64,000 nt of DNA, taken from NCBI RefSeq assembly GCF_000416965.1, contig NZ_ATCL01000014.1, positions 1 through 64,000 on the forward strand, read 5' to 3'. Origin of the DNA: Exiguobacterium chiriqhucha RW-2. GTDB lineage: Bacteria > Bacillota > Bacilli > Exiguobacteriales > Exiguobacteriaceae. Shown one piece after another: positions 41,413 through 49,554 of the stretch. The notes beneath the pieces were generated by a model. That model saw only the letters and a program-made list of their open reading frames with translations. It was not told the DNA's origin and did no database searches. The translations under genes were made by a program, and so were the position numbers. Each line of letters starts with the position of its first letter. The first letter of the stretch is position 1.

Positions 41413-42309
41413 TCAATCCACGTCACGGCCACGGGCCGCCTTCAAAATTTCGAACCATTCTTCTCGCGTCAGGTCAATCTGAAGCGCATCGACGGCGGTC
41501 CGAACTCGTTCAATTTTCCCAGATCCGACGATTGGCATGATCTTGGCCGGGTGCTTCAAGAGCCACGCGTAGACGACGGCGTCGATGCCGCCCGCTTGAT
41601 GTCGATCGCTGATTTCCTCCAATTTTTCACGAAGCGGTGCGTAAGCGGCCTCGGTGAACAGTTGTCCGCCGGCAAGAGGGCTCCACGCCATGAGCGGCAT
41701 CCGTTTCTCGTGGCATAGGTCGACAGTACCATCTTCAAAATGCTTCAGTTGCATCGGTGAGAGCTCAAGCTGGTTCGTCACGAGTTGGAACGGTAAACGT
41801 GACTGTAACAACTGTTGGGTTGCCGGCACATGGTTCGAGACCCCGAACGTACGCACTTTTCCGCTTCGTTGCAACGTGATGAACGCCTCGGCGACTTCGT
41901 CCGGGTCCATGAGCGGGTCGGGACGGTGAATCAAAAGCGTGTCAATCTGATCGATGGCGAGCTCCTGTAGCGAGCGCTCGGCTTGACGGATGATATGTTC
42001 TTTCGTCGTATCATAATGGTTGATGGATTGGCCAGGGTTGAAAGAGCCTGTCAGCTTGATGCCGGTCTTCGTCACAATCTCGATTTGATCGCGGAGTGAT
42101 GGCTTGAGACGAAGCGCTTCGCCGAACAATCCTTCACACGTATAGCCACCGTATATATCAGCGTGATCGAACGTCGTGATGCCGAGTTCAATACATTGTT
42201 CGATGAAAGTGAGGCGTTCCTGCGGGCTCATGTCCCATTCGGCCAAACGCCACATGCCGTGAATGATTCGTGAGAATGATAAGTCTTCTGTCAGTTCGAT
42301 GCGTTGCAT
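41413..42309 (-). CDS. Aldo/keto reductase (YcsN/YdhF-like)
   Basis: 298 residues. Catalytic tetrad visible: Asp and Tyr in FDHADIYGGY, Lys in VTKTGI, His in LLIHRPD; NADPH binding in GSGKIERVRTAV at the C-terminus. The opening FSRIIHGMWRLAEWDMSPQE and length fit the YdhF/YcsN subgroup. Substrate unknown. ATG 42309 follows GAGGAGGAACTTACC; the longer frame to 42405 lacks a site. Confidence 0.93.
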   Translation of the reverse strand: MQRIELTEDLSFSRIIHGMWRLAEWDMSPQERLTFIEQCIELGITTFDHADIYGGYTCEGLFGEALRLKPSLRDQIEIVTKTGIKLTGSFNPGQSINHYDTTKEHIIRQAERSLQELAIDQIDTLLIHRPDPLMDPDEVAEAFITLQRSGKVRTFGVSNHVPATQQLLQSRLPFQLVTNQLELSPMQLKHFEDGTVDLCHEKRMPLMAWSPLAGGQLFTEAAYAPLREKLEEISDRHQAGGIDAVVYAWLLKHPAKIMPIVGSGKIERVRTAVDALQIDLTREEWFEILKAARGRDVD

Positions 42310-42462
42310 GGTAAGTTCCTCCTCATTGTTTGTCGCTTTCATTATAAGGATAAAACAGGAGGGCGTCACTTTTGGGGCGTATTGGAAGGACATGAACCGA
42401 GTCAAACTAAAGCGATTTCAGTTATGATGAGACAGAGATGATTAGAAAAAGAGGAGTGACTT

Positions 42463-43074
42463 ATGAATCATTACGAACAATATGCGAACGTCACGTTTGA
42501 GCAACAAGGTCAGGAAACATACGTGACCGCCGCTCATGCCGATCTCGAACTGCACGGGATTGGGCGCAGTGCCGCCGTGTTTCGCATAAAAGACACGCGA
42601 CTCGTCATCAAAGTGTTCTTTCCGGATTATACGCATATCGCAGCTGAAGAGGCTGTGATTTATCGAACGCTCGAAGGGTTACCTCAATTCCCACGCTTGT
42701 ATGAAGCAGGTGTGAATTATATCGTCATCGACTACATCGAGGGCAAGACGCTATTCGAATGTTTGACGGAAGGGATTTGGATTGATGCGTCGTACATTCA
42801 GCAAGTCGACGCAGCGCTCATCGCGGCACGAAGCCTCGGACTGACGCCGTCGGACGTTCATTTGCGCAATTTGATTTTGACGCCGGAAGGCCGTATTTAT
42901 TTAATCGACTTGGCCCGCTTCCGCCAAGGACAGCACGTCGATCACCAATGGGAAGATTTGAAGCGGATGTATCGGTTTTATCGGCTCCGTTTCATGCCGA
43001 AGCGCTATTCAGAGCGTTTGTTGAACGGAGTCGCCTATTTATACCGCACGTTTGTGAACGATCCGAGACACTAG
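42463..43074 (+). CDS. Protein kinase-like protein with divergent catalytic motifs
   Basis: 203 residues, a small kinase-fold protein. GIGRSAAVFRIKDTRLVIKVF contains a Gly-rich turn and a probable ATP-binding Lys (K50); AAEEAVIYRTL an alpha-C-like Glu; DVHLRNLIL corresponds to the catalytic loop (HRD changed to DVH); IYLIDLARF holds a metal-binding Asp where DFG would be. It resembles short Bacilli YrzF-like kinases. Activity cannot be assumed. Good GAGGAGTGACTT before the ATG. Confidence 0.75.
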   Translation: MNHYEQYANVTFEQQGQETYVTAAHADLELHGIGRSAAVFRIKDTRLVIKVFFPDYTHIAAEEAVIYRTLEGLPQFPRLYEAGVNYIVIDYIEGKTLFECLTEGIWIDASYIQQVDAALIAARSLGLTPSDVHLRNLILTPEGRIYLIDLARFRQGQHVDHQWEDLKRMYRFYRLRFMPKRYSERLLNGVAYLYRTFVNDPRH

Positions 43075-43083
43075 TCGACGGTC

Positions 43084-43108
43084 GTTTTTCTTTTGAAGAT
43101 TAGGGAAC
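43084..43108 (+). promoter_or_regulatory. Candidate sigma-B-type promoter before the copper protein
   Basis: GTTTTT, 13 bases, GGGAAC: close to the general-stress GTTTAA-N12-15-GGGWAW pattern. Candidate only. Confidence 0.35.
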
Positions 43109-43155
43109 AAAGAGGATGTGACTGTCACTTCGTTTTGGAAAAGGAGGCTGATTGT

Positions 43156-43482
43156 ATGCATCGGATTTATGCAAATGAACTGGAGACGTTACGTGATTGT
43201 GTGGAGACGTGTAATTACTGTCTCGAGTCGTGCCTGGAAGAACATGACGTCAAGATGATGGTTGACTGCATCCGGCTCGACCGGGAGTGCGCCGCCATCT
43301 GTTCGTTTCTCGCCGAGGCAATGACGCGAGATTCGGCGTTCGTGCCCGAACTCGCCCGGGCTTGTGCGGTCGTCTGTAAGGCGTGTGCCCAGGAATGCGA
43401 GAAACATAAGCATGCCCATTGCCAAGAATGTGCGCGCGTCTGCGTCGAGTGCGCCTCGATGTGCGATCGTTTGGCAGCATAA
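43156..43482 (+). CDS. Four-helix-bundle Cys-rich copper-binding protein (Csp/DUF326-like)
   Basis: 108 residues, with 16 Cys and several His, spaced as in the four-helix bundle copper proteins: CVETCNYCLESC, VDCIRLDRECAAIC, ACAVVCKACAQECEKHKHAHC and ECARVCVECASMC. Related Csp proteins line a helical bundle with Cys thiols and store Cu(I) in the cytosol. No signal peptide. Start ATG 43156 after AAAAGGAGG; the longer frame from 43093 lies upstream of it. A sigma-B-like promoter motif (GTTTTT-13-GGGAAC, 43084-43108) precedes it. Confidence 0.88.
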   Translation: MHRIYANELETLRDCVETCNYCLESCLEEHDVKMMVDCIRLDRECAAICSFLAEAMTRDSAFVPELARACAVVCKACAQECEKHKHAHCQECARVCVECASMCDRLAA

Positions 43483-43486
43483 TGTG

Positions 43487-43515
43487 AAAAGTCAGTCAAA
43501 ACGGCTGACTTTTTT
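43487..43515 (+). terminator. Rho-independent terminator
   Basis: Stem AAAGTCAG/CTGACTTT with trailing T residues. Confidence 0.88.
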
Positions 43516-43592
43516 ATGTGGGAGCGAATCGCCAGGTGTATTTTGAAATCGAGATAAGTATAATGAAGAAAACGTATGAAAGTGGTGTTCTC

Positions 43593-44105
43593 ATGATTCG
43601 CAATTGTCGTCGAGATGATCTTCAAGCTGTTTTACATATTTATAACGATGCCATCGTCAACAGTACCGCCGTCTATCATTACGAACCGGTGACGCTTCAA
43701 AATCGAATCGCTTGGTACGAGGAGAAAAAAGCGGCCGGACTTCCCATCATCGTATGGGAGGAAGGGGACGTCGTGATGGGCTTTGCCACGTTTGGACCGT
43801 TTCGTCCTTGGCCGGCCTATCATTATACGGTCGAACACTCGGTGTACGTCCATCCTGGATACCGCAGCAAAGGCATCGGCAACAAGTTGCTCCGAGAAAT
43901 TATCCGGATCGGTGAAGAGCGGGATGTGAAGACGATGATTGGTGGCATCGATGCAGCCAATATCGCGAGCGTCAAAGCACATGAAAAGTTAGGGTTCGTC
44001 CATTCCGGTACGATTAAAAAAGCCGGCTACAAGTTCGGGAAGTGGCTCGACTTATCGTTTTATCAACTCGATTTGAAAGGCCCCGAGGCTCCGCAAGAAG
44101 GCTGA
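43593..44105 (+). CDS. GNAT acetyltransferase, phosphinothricin acetyltransferase-like
   Basis: 170 residues. MIRNCRRDDLQAVLHIYNDAIVNSTAVYHYEP and ATFGPFRPWPAYHYTVEHSVYVHPGYRSKGIGNKLL are the Pat/Bar/YwnH pattern; motif B reads IDAANIASVKAHEKLGFVHSG. Relatives acetylate phosphinothricin or methionine sulfoximine/sulfone. The start at 43593 is chosen for the first good homologous Met; the ribosome site (GAAAGTGGTG) is weak. Confidence 0.87.
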   Translation: MIRNCRRDDLQAVLHIYNDAIVNSTAVYHYEPVTLQNRIAWYEEKKAAGLPIIVWEEGDVVMGFATFGPFRPWPAYHYTVEHSVYVHPGYRSKGIGNKLLREIIRIGEERDVKTMIGGIDAANIASVKAHEKLGFVHSGTIKKAGYKFGKWLDLSFYQLDLKGPEAPQEG

Positions 44106-44113
44106 CCGCTAGC

Positions 44114-44141
44114 TGTCGACGTTCCGAAAATACGGTATACT
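44114..44141 (+). promoter_or_regulatory. Probable promoter of the PhnA-like gene
   Basis: -10 TATACT with TGTCGA 16 bases upstream as a weak -35. Confidence 0.4.
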
Positions 44142-44171
44142 GGGGACAGTGAATCGAATGGAGGAATCAGC

Positions 44172-44510
44172 ATGACAGAACTACCGAATTGTCCGAAGTG
44201 TCAATCGTCTTACGTGTATGAGGACGGGAGCTTGCTCGTCTGTCCGGAATGTGCGTACGAGTGGTCACCGAGTGAGGCGGCTGAAGCAGAGGCGGACGCG
44301 CAAATCAAAGACGCGAACGGAAACGTGCTCCAAGACGGGGACACGGTCACGGTCATCAAAGATTTAAAGGTGAAAGGGACGTCGCTCGTCGTCAAACAAG
44401 GCACGAAAGTGAAAGGCATCCGTCTCGTCGACGGGGACCATGACATCGACTGCAAGATTGACGGCTTCGGTGCGATGAAGCTCAAATCAGAATTCGTCAA
44501 GAAGGTATAA
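44172..44510 (+). CDS. YjdM/PhnA family zinc-ribbon protein
   Basis: 112 residues. N-terminal zinc ribbon [21 protein letters not shown], then the PhnA domain: [38 protein letters not shown] and [24 protein letters not shown]. Highly conserved YjdM family (formerly called alkylphosphonate uptake protein PhnA); true function unknown. GGAGGAATCAGC before the ATG. Confidence 0.95.
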   Translation: MTELPNCPKCQSSYVYEDGSLLVCPECAYEWSPSEAAEAEADAQIKDANGNVLQDGDTVTVIKDLKVKGTSLVVKQGTKVKGIRLVDGDHDIDCKIDGFGAMKLKSEFVKKV

Positions 44511-44511
44511 A

Positions 44512-44545
44512 AAAACTGTTTCGGTCCACGGACCGAAACAGTTTT
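44512..44545. terminator. Bidirectional terminator
   Basis: Perfect 15-bp stem AAAACTGTTTCGGTC/GACCGAAACAGTTTT with CACG loop and T/A runs on both strands. Confidence 0.95.
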
Positions 44546-44551
44546 TTGTGC

Positions 44552-46009
44552 TTATGAGAAAAATGGTTTGTATTCACGGCGTTCATGCATGACCGATACC
44601 CATTGGAGCGTCGTGAACTCCTCAAGCACCCATTCGCCGTTGAAACGGCCAAGACCAGAATCTTTCTCACCACCGAACGGCAAGTGCGGCTCATCATTCA
44701 CCGACTGGTCGTTGACGTGAATCATCCCCGTCTCGACTTGGCGTGCGAACTCGGTCGCGCGATAGATTGAACCGTGGACGGCACCGCTCAGTCCGTATGG
44801 CAACTCGTTCGAGAGTTTCAGCGCCTCGGCGTCATCTTTGAACGACAGAATGACGGCGACCGGTCCGAAAATCTCATTTTTCGCGAGTGGCATGTCATTT
44901 GTGACACCGCTCACGACAGTTGGCTCGAGCACGTTCCCGTCAGCGTTGCCGCCGACCTGGAGCGTCGCACCGGCGTCGACCGTCTGCTTGATTTGATCGA
45001 GGATGCGGTCGACTTGATCGTGATCGATGAGCGGCCCGACTTGTGTATCCGATTCGTTCGGGTTGCCGAACTTCAAGGCGCGAACTCGCTCTACAAATTT
45101 TTCAAGGAACGCATCGTGAATCGACTCGGCGACGAGAATCCGGTTCGTCGACATACAGATTTGCCCTTGATGATAGAACTTCGAGTAGACGGCCGATTCG
45201 ACGGCACGGTCGATGTCGGCGTCGTCTAACACGACGAAGACGTTATTCCCGCCGAGTTCGAGCGCTGTTTTCTTCAACAGGCGTCCGGCCTTCTCGGCGA
45301 TGCCTTTGCCGACCTCGGTCGAACCAGTGAACGAAATGAGTTTTGGCACCGGGTGCTCGACGATGGCGTCCCCAATCTCCGAACCGCGACCGACGACGAC
45401 GTTCAAGACGCCTTTCGGAAGCCCCGCCTCTTCAAATAACGAGGCGAACAGGAGACCACCTGTGACCGGTGTCGCTGTCGCCGGTTTGACGACGACGGTA
45501 TTGCCCGTCGCGAGCGCGGAGACGATTGAGCGGACCGCAAGGTGGAACGGGAAGTTCCATGGGCTGATGACGCCGATGACGCCGAGCGGTTTCCGATAGA
45601 CCCGGTTCTCTTTGTTCGGGACGATTGACGGTTTGATGAGCCCGTCCATGCGGAACGGGAACGTCGCCGCTTCCTTGATGATCGCCATCGATGCTAAAAA
45701 TTCACCTTCTGCTTTGATGCGTGTGCTGCCCGATTCTTTGACGAGCCATTCGATGATGTCTTCTTTATGTTGTAACGTCACTTCGGCGAACTTCTCAATC
45801 AAGGCCCGTCGGTTTTGTGGGAGCATCGTCGCCCATTCGGCTTGTGCTCCTTTAGCGACATCGTACGCCTTATCGAGATCAGATTCGTCGGCCGACCGGA
45901 TGGAGAATAACGTCTCGTCCGTGAACGGATTGGTGTTATCGATCGACTTGTCGCTCGATCCCTCGACCCATTGGCCATCAATGTACATCTTCGTAAAATC
46001 GGTATGCAT
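44552..46009 (-). CDS. NAD(P)-dependent aldehyde dehydrogenase (YfmT/vanillin-benzaldehyde type)
   Basis: 485 residues. Catalytic Cys in GQICMST, general-base Glu in LELGGNNVFVV, cofactor motif FTGSTEVGKG, and the SPWNFPFHLAVR substrate-channel motif. Length and motifs match the YfmT-like aromatic aldehyde dehydrogenase group. Cytosolic tetramer or dimer is expected. ATG 46009 has AGGAG upstream. Divergent from the PadR operon; aromatic aldehyde detoxification would suit a neighbouring PadR, but their operators do not obviously extend into this gene's promoter. Confidence 0.92.
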   Translation of the reverse strand: MHTDFTKMYIDGQWVEGSSDKSIDNTNPFTDETLFSIRSADESDLDKAYDVAKGAQAEWATMLPQNRRALIEKFAEVTLQHKEDIIEWLVKESGSTRIKAEGEFLASMAIIKEAATFPFRMDGLIKPSIVPNKENRVYRKPLGVIGVISPWNFPFHLAVRSIVSALATGNTVVVKPATATPVTGGLLFASLFEEAGLPKGVLNVVVGRGSEIGDAIVEHPVPKLISFTGSTEVGKGIAEKAGRLLKKTALELGGNNVFVVLDDADIDRAVESAVYSKFYHQGQICMSTNRILVAESIHDAFLEKFVERVRALKFGNPNESDTQVGPLIDHDQVDRILDQIKQTVDAGATLQVGGNADGNVLEPTVVSGVTNDMPLAKNEIFGPVAVILSFKDDAEALKLSNELPYGLSGAVHGSIYRATEFARQVETGMIHVNDQSVNDEPHLPFGGEKDSGLGRFNGEWVLEEFTTLQWVSVMHERREYKPFFS

Positions 46010-46088
46010 GTTCAAACACTCCTTTATGTTTTTGCTTCACCTTAAGAAGTATTCACCTGATTTGAAAAAATAAACCTCTCGATGCGCA

Positions 46089-46157
46089 ACTAACTTGTTT
46101 TACAAAGTAGTTGCAATTGGCAGCACCTTCCATTACTATTATGTATAACAAGTTAGT
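46089..46157 (+). promoter_or_regulatory. PadR operon promoter with two 11-bp operator arms
   Basis: -35 TTGCAA (46111-46116) and -10 TACTAT (46134-46139), 17-base spacing. ACTAACTTGTT (46089-46099) lies before the -35 and its exact inverse AACAAGTTAGT (46147-46157) at the transcription start; the two arms bracket the promoter. The upstream arm is also half of a local imperfect palindrome (46088-46112). Confidence 0.72.
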
Positions 46158-46179
46158 TTAACGAAAGTGAGGTCACGCC

Positions 46180-46533
46180 ATGGCGATGAGTCAAATGTTA
46201 AAAGGATTGCTCGAAGGTTGCCTGTTGGCCATCATCGATAAAGGAGAGACGTACGGCTATGAGATGTCGGAGAAGTTGCAGGCGTACGGATTCACGATGG
46301 TGAGTGAGGGCAGTATTTACCCGGTCCTGTTACGGATGAAGAAAGACGGCTGGGTTGAGACGGTCCAAAAAGCGTTACCATCAGGGGGACCGAAACGAAA
46401 ATATTACATTTTGACGGAGGCGGGGCACCAAGAGTTGCTGGCCTTCAAACAACGTTGGGCGGAAGTGTCAAGCGGTGTCGACCGCGTACTCGGAGAGGGG
46501 AATGAAGATGGAACTTTCAAAAAAGAGTCGTGA
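46180..46533 (+). CDS. PadR family transcriptional regulator
   Basis: 117 residues. PadR winged helix: LLEGCLLAIIDKGETYGYEMSEKLQAYGF, then SEGSIYPVLLRMKKDGWVE, and the wing SGGPKRKYYILTEAGHQEL. It is the first gene of an operon with a HAAS-domain membrane protein, a standard pairing. Probably represses its own operon through the inverted repeats upstream. The ATG is preceded by AAGTGAGG. Confidence 0.94.
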   Translation: MAMSQMLKGLLEGCLLAIIDKGETYGYEMSEKLQAYGFTMVSEGSIYPVLLRMKKDGWVETVQKALPSGGPKRKYYILTEAGHQELLAFKQRWAEVSSGVDRVLGEGNEDGTFKKES

Positions 46534-47263
46534 TTTTTTGGATGACTTGGCGGTATATCTCATGTCGAGCGGGAAATCGGAAGATGAAGTAAAAGAAGTT
46601 GTCGAGGAGTTAAAAGACCATCTCGAAGAAGCGGAACGAGCGGGAAAAGGTGTGGACGAGGTCGTCGGCCAGAGCCCGAAAGACTACATGCAACACCTCG
46701 GAAGCGAGATGACGTTTGACGTGAAGGGATTCGTCAAAATTGTTGCGATGATCATTCCGAACGTGTTCGCCTACATCATCATCGCTAATTTCATTCAAGG
46801 CGAGATGACATTCTCGACGGTCCAGTTGATTGGGTTCCCGCTCATCGCCGTCCTGTTCTTGCTGGCCGCCTCACAAGCGTTCCGCCACATGTCGGTCCGC
46901 TCAAAAGAAAGCAAATTTAAAAATGGGGCGACGTACATCACGCTCGCTGCGCTGCCGATGACATTGTTCCTCGGGCTGATGATACTCGACATCTTCGTCG
47001 AGACCCCGACGATCGTGTTCGGTCCAACCGGTCAACTCGTATTGTTCGGACTGGCCGTCGTCACGTTGCTCACCGTCTCGGTGTGGACGAAGACATGGAT
47101 CAATCTGATCATTCCGATTCTCTTATTCGGACCACAATACGCGTTTGCCCAGACGAGTTTGCCGCTCGAGCAACAACTTATTTTCTCGATGCTGATTCTG
47201 TTCGTCGGGATGGGGGTCTTCTTGTTCGTCTGGTGGAAAAAGAATCAACAGGGGCAAGCATGA
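46508..47263 (+). CDS. HAAS-domain (DUF1129/DUF1700-like) membrane protein
   Basis: 251 residues. The cytoplasmic N-terminal part (FLDDLAVYLMSSGKSEDEVKEVVEELKDHLEEAERAGKG) fits the HAAS domain associated with PadR regulators. About seven hydrophobic segments follow. It overlaps the padR gene by 26 bases and is translationally coupled. The PadR-HAAS pair is thought to relay a membrane signal. ATG 46508 is preferred over 46502, which touches GGAGAGGGG. Confidence 0.84.
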   Translation: MELSKKSRDFLDDLAVYLMSSGKSEDEVKEVVEELKDHLEEAERAGKGVDEVVGQSPKDYMQHLGSEMTFDVKGFVKIVAMIIPNVFAYIIIANFIQGEMTFSTVQLIGFPLIAVLFLLAASQAFRHMSVRSKESKFKNGATYITLAALPMTLFLGLMILDIFVETPTIVFGPTGQLVLFGLAVVTLLTVSVWTKTWINLIIPILLFGPQYAFAQTSLPLEQQLIFSMLILFVGMGVFLFVWWKKNQQGQA

Positions 47264-47619
47264 TGCTCGGACGAATCATTTTTGTCGCGATCTTGTGTCT
47301 GCCGTGGGGTTTTTTCGTGACAGCGGCAGACTTTCTATGGGGGAATGCGCTCGGTTATCTTCTGATTCCAGCGATCGTGTGGTCGAGTGTGTGGTGGTTT
47401 GGGCGGCGTGAGATGTTCCCGTGGCTCGCATGTGGGCTCATCGTATCGTATGTCATTTCCACGGCGATGGTTTGGCACGTCGATGGGGCGTGGGATTATT
47501 TCTTCAAGCCGATTGGCCAGTCTATCCTCGTGAATGTCTGGACCATTGTTTACGCGAGTGGTGTCGTTTTGGCGTATATGTATCGTCGTGCTTTGCAAAA
47601 AGCACGTGAATCTGCTTAA
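47260..47619 (+). CDS. Small membrane protein, third gene of the PadR operon
   Basis: 119 residues with about four hydrophobic segments and a short basic tail. The ATG overlaps the upstream stop (ATGA at 47260), so it is cotranslated with the HAAS gene. No family recognised. Its end overlaps a possible sigma-B-type -35 (GCTTAA) for the next gene. Confidence 0.72.
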   Translation: MMLGRIIFVAILCLPWGFFVTAADFLWGNALGYLLIPAIVWSSVWWFGRREMFPWLACGLIVSYVISTAMVWHVDGAWDYFFKPIGQSILVNVWTIVYASGVVLAYMYRRALQKARESA

Positions 47620-47639
47620 GGTCGGACGCGGCTGGGAAT
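47614..47639 (+). promoter_or_regulatory. Candidate sigma-B-type promoter before the esterase gene
   Basis: GCTTAA, 14 bases, GGGAAT. One mismatch to GTTTAA; -10 element fits the general-stress consensus. Candidate only. Confidence 0.35.
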
Positions 47640-47678
47640 AGGCAACTGAACGCCTAAAAGAGAAAGAAGGGATTCCCG

Positions 47679-48626
47679 TTGCCAGTCAATCCGACGATTC
47701 AATTTTATTTGAACCAGTTTCAAAATCAGCTCTCGACCACATATGACCAATTGGATCCGCTCGAATTAAGACGACAAGAAGACGCAATGATGACCCGATT
47801 TCAACATAGAGAACATGTGCTTGATGTCGAGGAGCGCTGGATCACGCTCCCGAATCGCTCACTTCCAATCCGCATCTATCGATCGAGTCGAACGCTTGCC
47901 CCTGCCCTCGTCTATTATCACGGGGGTGGCTATGTCACGGGGAGTCTCGACACGCATGATGCGATTTGCCGGACGATCGCGAATGAGGCCGACTGTACCG
48001 TCATCTCGGTCGGTTATCGACTCGCGCCGGAACATAAATTCCCGACAGCCGTCTACGACAGCTATGAGGCGCTCGTTTGGATTGCGGATCACGCCTCGGA
48101 ACTCGAAATCGATGCCGAGCGCATCGCCGTCGGCGGTGACAGCGCTGGGGGGACGCTCGCCACGGTCAGCGCTTTGATGGCCATCGAGCAAGGCCGTCCC
48201 CTCGCCATGCATCAGCTGTTATTTTATCCGGTGACGGGGACCGAGGAGAATCTGCCGTTATCGTTAATCGAGTATGCGACCGGCTATTTGCTCGATGAAG
48301 CGTTGATTCGTTGGTTCCAACACCAATACTTTCATGACGAGGCAGAATTGACCCACCCATACGCCTCGCCGATTGTTTCGCCACATTTGGCGAAACTGCC
48401 GCCGACGACGCTGTTGACGGCCGAGTATGACCCGCTTCGTGATCTCGGACGAGCGTATGCCAACAAGTTGATCAGTCTCGGTGTCCCGGTGACGTATCAA
48501 AATTATGGAGGTTTGATTCACGGGTTCGTCAACTATTACACGTACGTCCCGGAAGCGAGACGAGCCGTCAAAGAATCTGCACAGGCGCTCGGACATGCAT
48601 TCCATACACAAAAAACTCGCCCATGA
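47679..48626 (+). CDS. HSL-family alpha/beta hydrolase (esterase)
   Basis: 315 residues. Oxyanion-hole motif YYHGGGYVTGS, nucleophile GDSAGGTLA (Ser), acid in LTAEYDPLRD and His in GLIHGFVNY: the hormone-sensitive-lipase family layout. Likely hydrolyses short-chain esters. TTG start at 47679 with AAGAAGGG upstream; no earlier ATG/GTG suits. Confidence 0.93.
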   Translation: MPVNPTIQFYLNQFQNQLSTTYDQLDPLELRRQEDAMMTRFQHREHVLDVEERWITLPNRSLPIRIYRSSRTLAPALVYYHGGGYVTGSLDTHDAICRTIANEADCTVISVGYRLAPEHKFPTAVYDSYEALVWIADHASELEIDAERIAVGGDSAGGTLATVSALMAIEQGRPLAMHQLLFYPVTGTEENLPLSLIEYATGYLLDEALIRWFQHQYFHDEAELTHPYASPIVSPHLAKLPPTTLLTAEYDPLRDLGRAYANKLISLGVPVTYQNYGGLIHGFVNYYTYVPEARRAVKESAQALGHAFHTQKTRP

Positions 48627-48638
48627 GGCGAGTTTTTT
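48611..48638. terminator. Bidirectional terminator
   Basis: 10-bp stem AAAACTCGCC/GGCGAGTTTT with CATGA loop and eight T residues; overlaps the esterase stop. Confidence 0.93.
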
Positions 48639-48639
48639 T

Positions 48640-49482
48640 TCATGCTTTCGATAAACTCGGGAAGCGACAACCTTCCGGGAAGAGTTGCCCTTCGTTCATA
48701 CGAATCATCCATTGACCATCACGGGACGGGCGTTGCTCCACACCGTCCAGCTCAGGCGTGAATTCGAAGACGATCTCGGTGATGCCTTCGAACGAGAGTC
48801 GGGCCACGACGTCACGCAAATCGACGGGCAGAGATGACAGCACCGCGAATAATCTCAGGCGCGTGCCTTCAATCAAATAGATGACATGCACGTCGTCGAA
48901 GCGATAAACGTCTTTGTTCATACCTTGATAGTAGTGGAACATCCAAATATGCATGTCGTCCGTCGCATAGAGGCGTGGCGAAAACGGGAGCGACTCCAGC
49001 TTGAAACGACGCCACTGCTCGGCATCGATGTCGACGCGTTCGAGTGGAGCCGCAGATCCCGATACTGAAACAAACAGCTCCGGTTCGGGCTGGACGGAGA
49101 ACCCTTGTTGCTCGTAAAACGGTTCCACCCCTTCGTCACAAGCCAAAAAATAAGGCAATCCATCGGCGTCATGTTGCTTGAACACATACTTGAAAATACG
49201 GGTGGCGAGCCCTAGTCCTTGTCGGTCCTCGTCCGTCATGACCGTCCCGATTTGGTACGTTTCGCGAGCGGTTCCGTCCGTCATCAGTGTCATCCGGCTC
49301 ATCCCGACGTTCGAGACGACGTTCCGATAGGACGTCAACGAATAGCAACGATAGCGGTCGGTCCATTCACCAGCCCGATACCAGGCACGAAAATCGATGC
49401 CAAACATCTCATCGGCCAAATAGAAAAACGACGCGAGTTCTTTGTCCGAATACTCAAGGTTGCTGATGGGTGGTTTCGGCAT
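48640..49482 (-). CDS. GNAT family N-acetyltransferase with C-terminal extension
   Basis: 280 residues. N-terminal GNAT unit: IGTVMTDEDRQGLGLATRIFKYVFK (motif A, R-Q-G-L-G-L) and ACDEGVEPFYEQQGFSV (motif B). The remaining 140 residues (ATDDMHIWMFHYYQGMNKDVYRF, FEFTPELDGVEQRP) form an additional domain. Substrate unknown. ATG 49482 with GGGAGTGAGC upstream. Confidence 0.84.
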   Translation of the reverse strand: MPKPPISNLEYSDKELASFFYLADEMFGIDFRAWYRAGEWTDRYRCYSLTSYRNVVSNVGMSRMTLMTDGTARETYQIGTVMTDEDRQGLGLATRIFKYVFKQHDADGLPYFLACDEGVEPFYEQQGFSVQPEPELFVSVSGSAAPLERVDIDAEQWRRFKLESLPFSPRLYATDDMHIWMFHYYQGMNKDVYRFDDVHVIYLIEGTRLRLFAVLSSLPVDLRDVVARLSFEGITEIVFEFTPELDGVEQRPSRDGQWMIRMNEGQLFPEGCRFPSLSKA

Positions 49483-49499
49483 GTGGCTCACTCCCTGTT

Positions 49500-49528
49500 T
49501 TGAACTTCTCGGCCCATTCCTGTACATT
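49500..49528 (+). promoter_or_regulatory. Promoter of the HAD phosphatase gene
   Basis: -35 TTGAAC and -10 TACATT with 17-base spacing. Confidence 0.68.
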
Positions 49529-49554
49529 AGAGGCAGAGAGGGGTAATAGAGATT

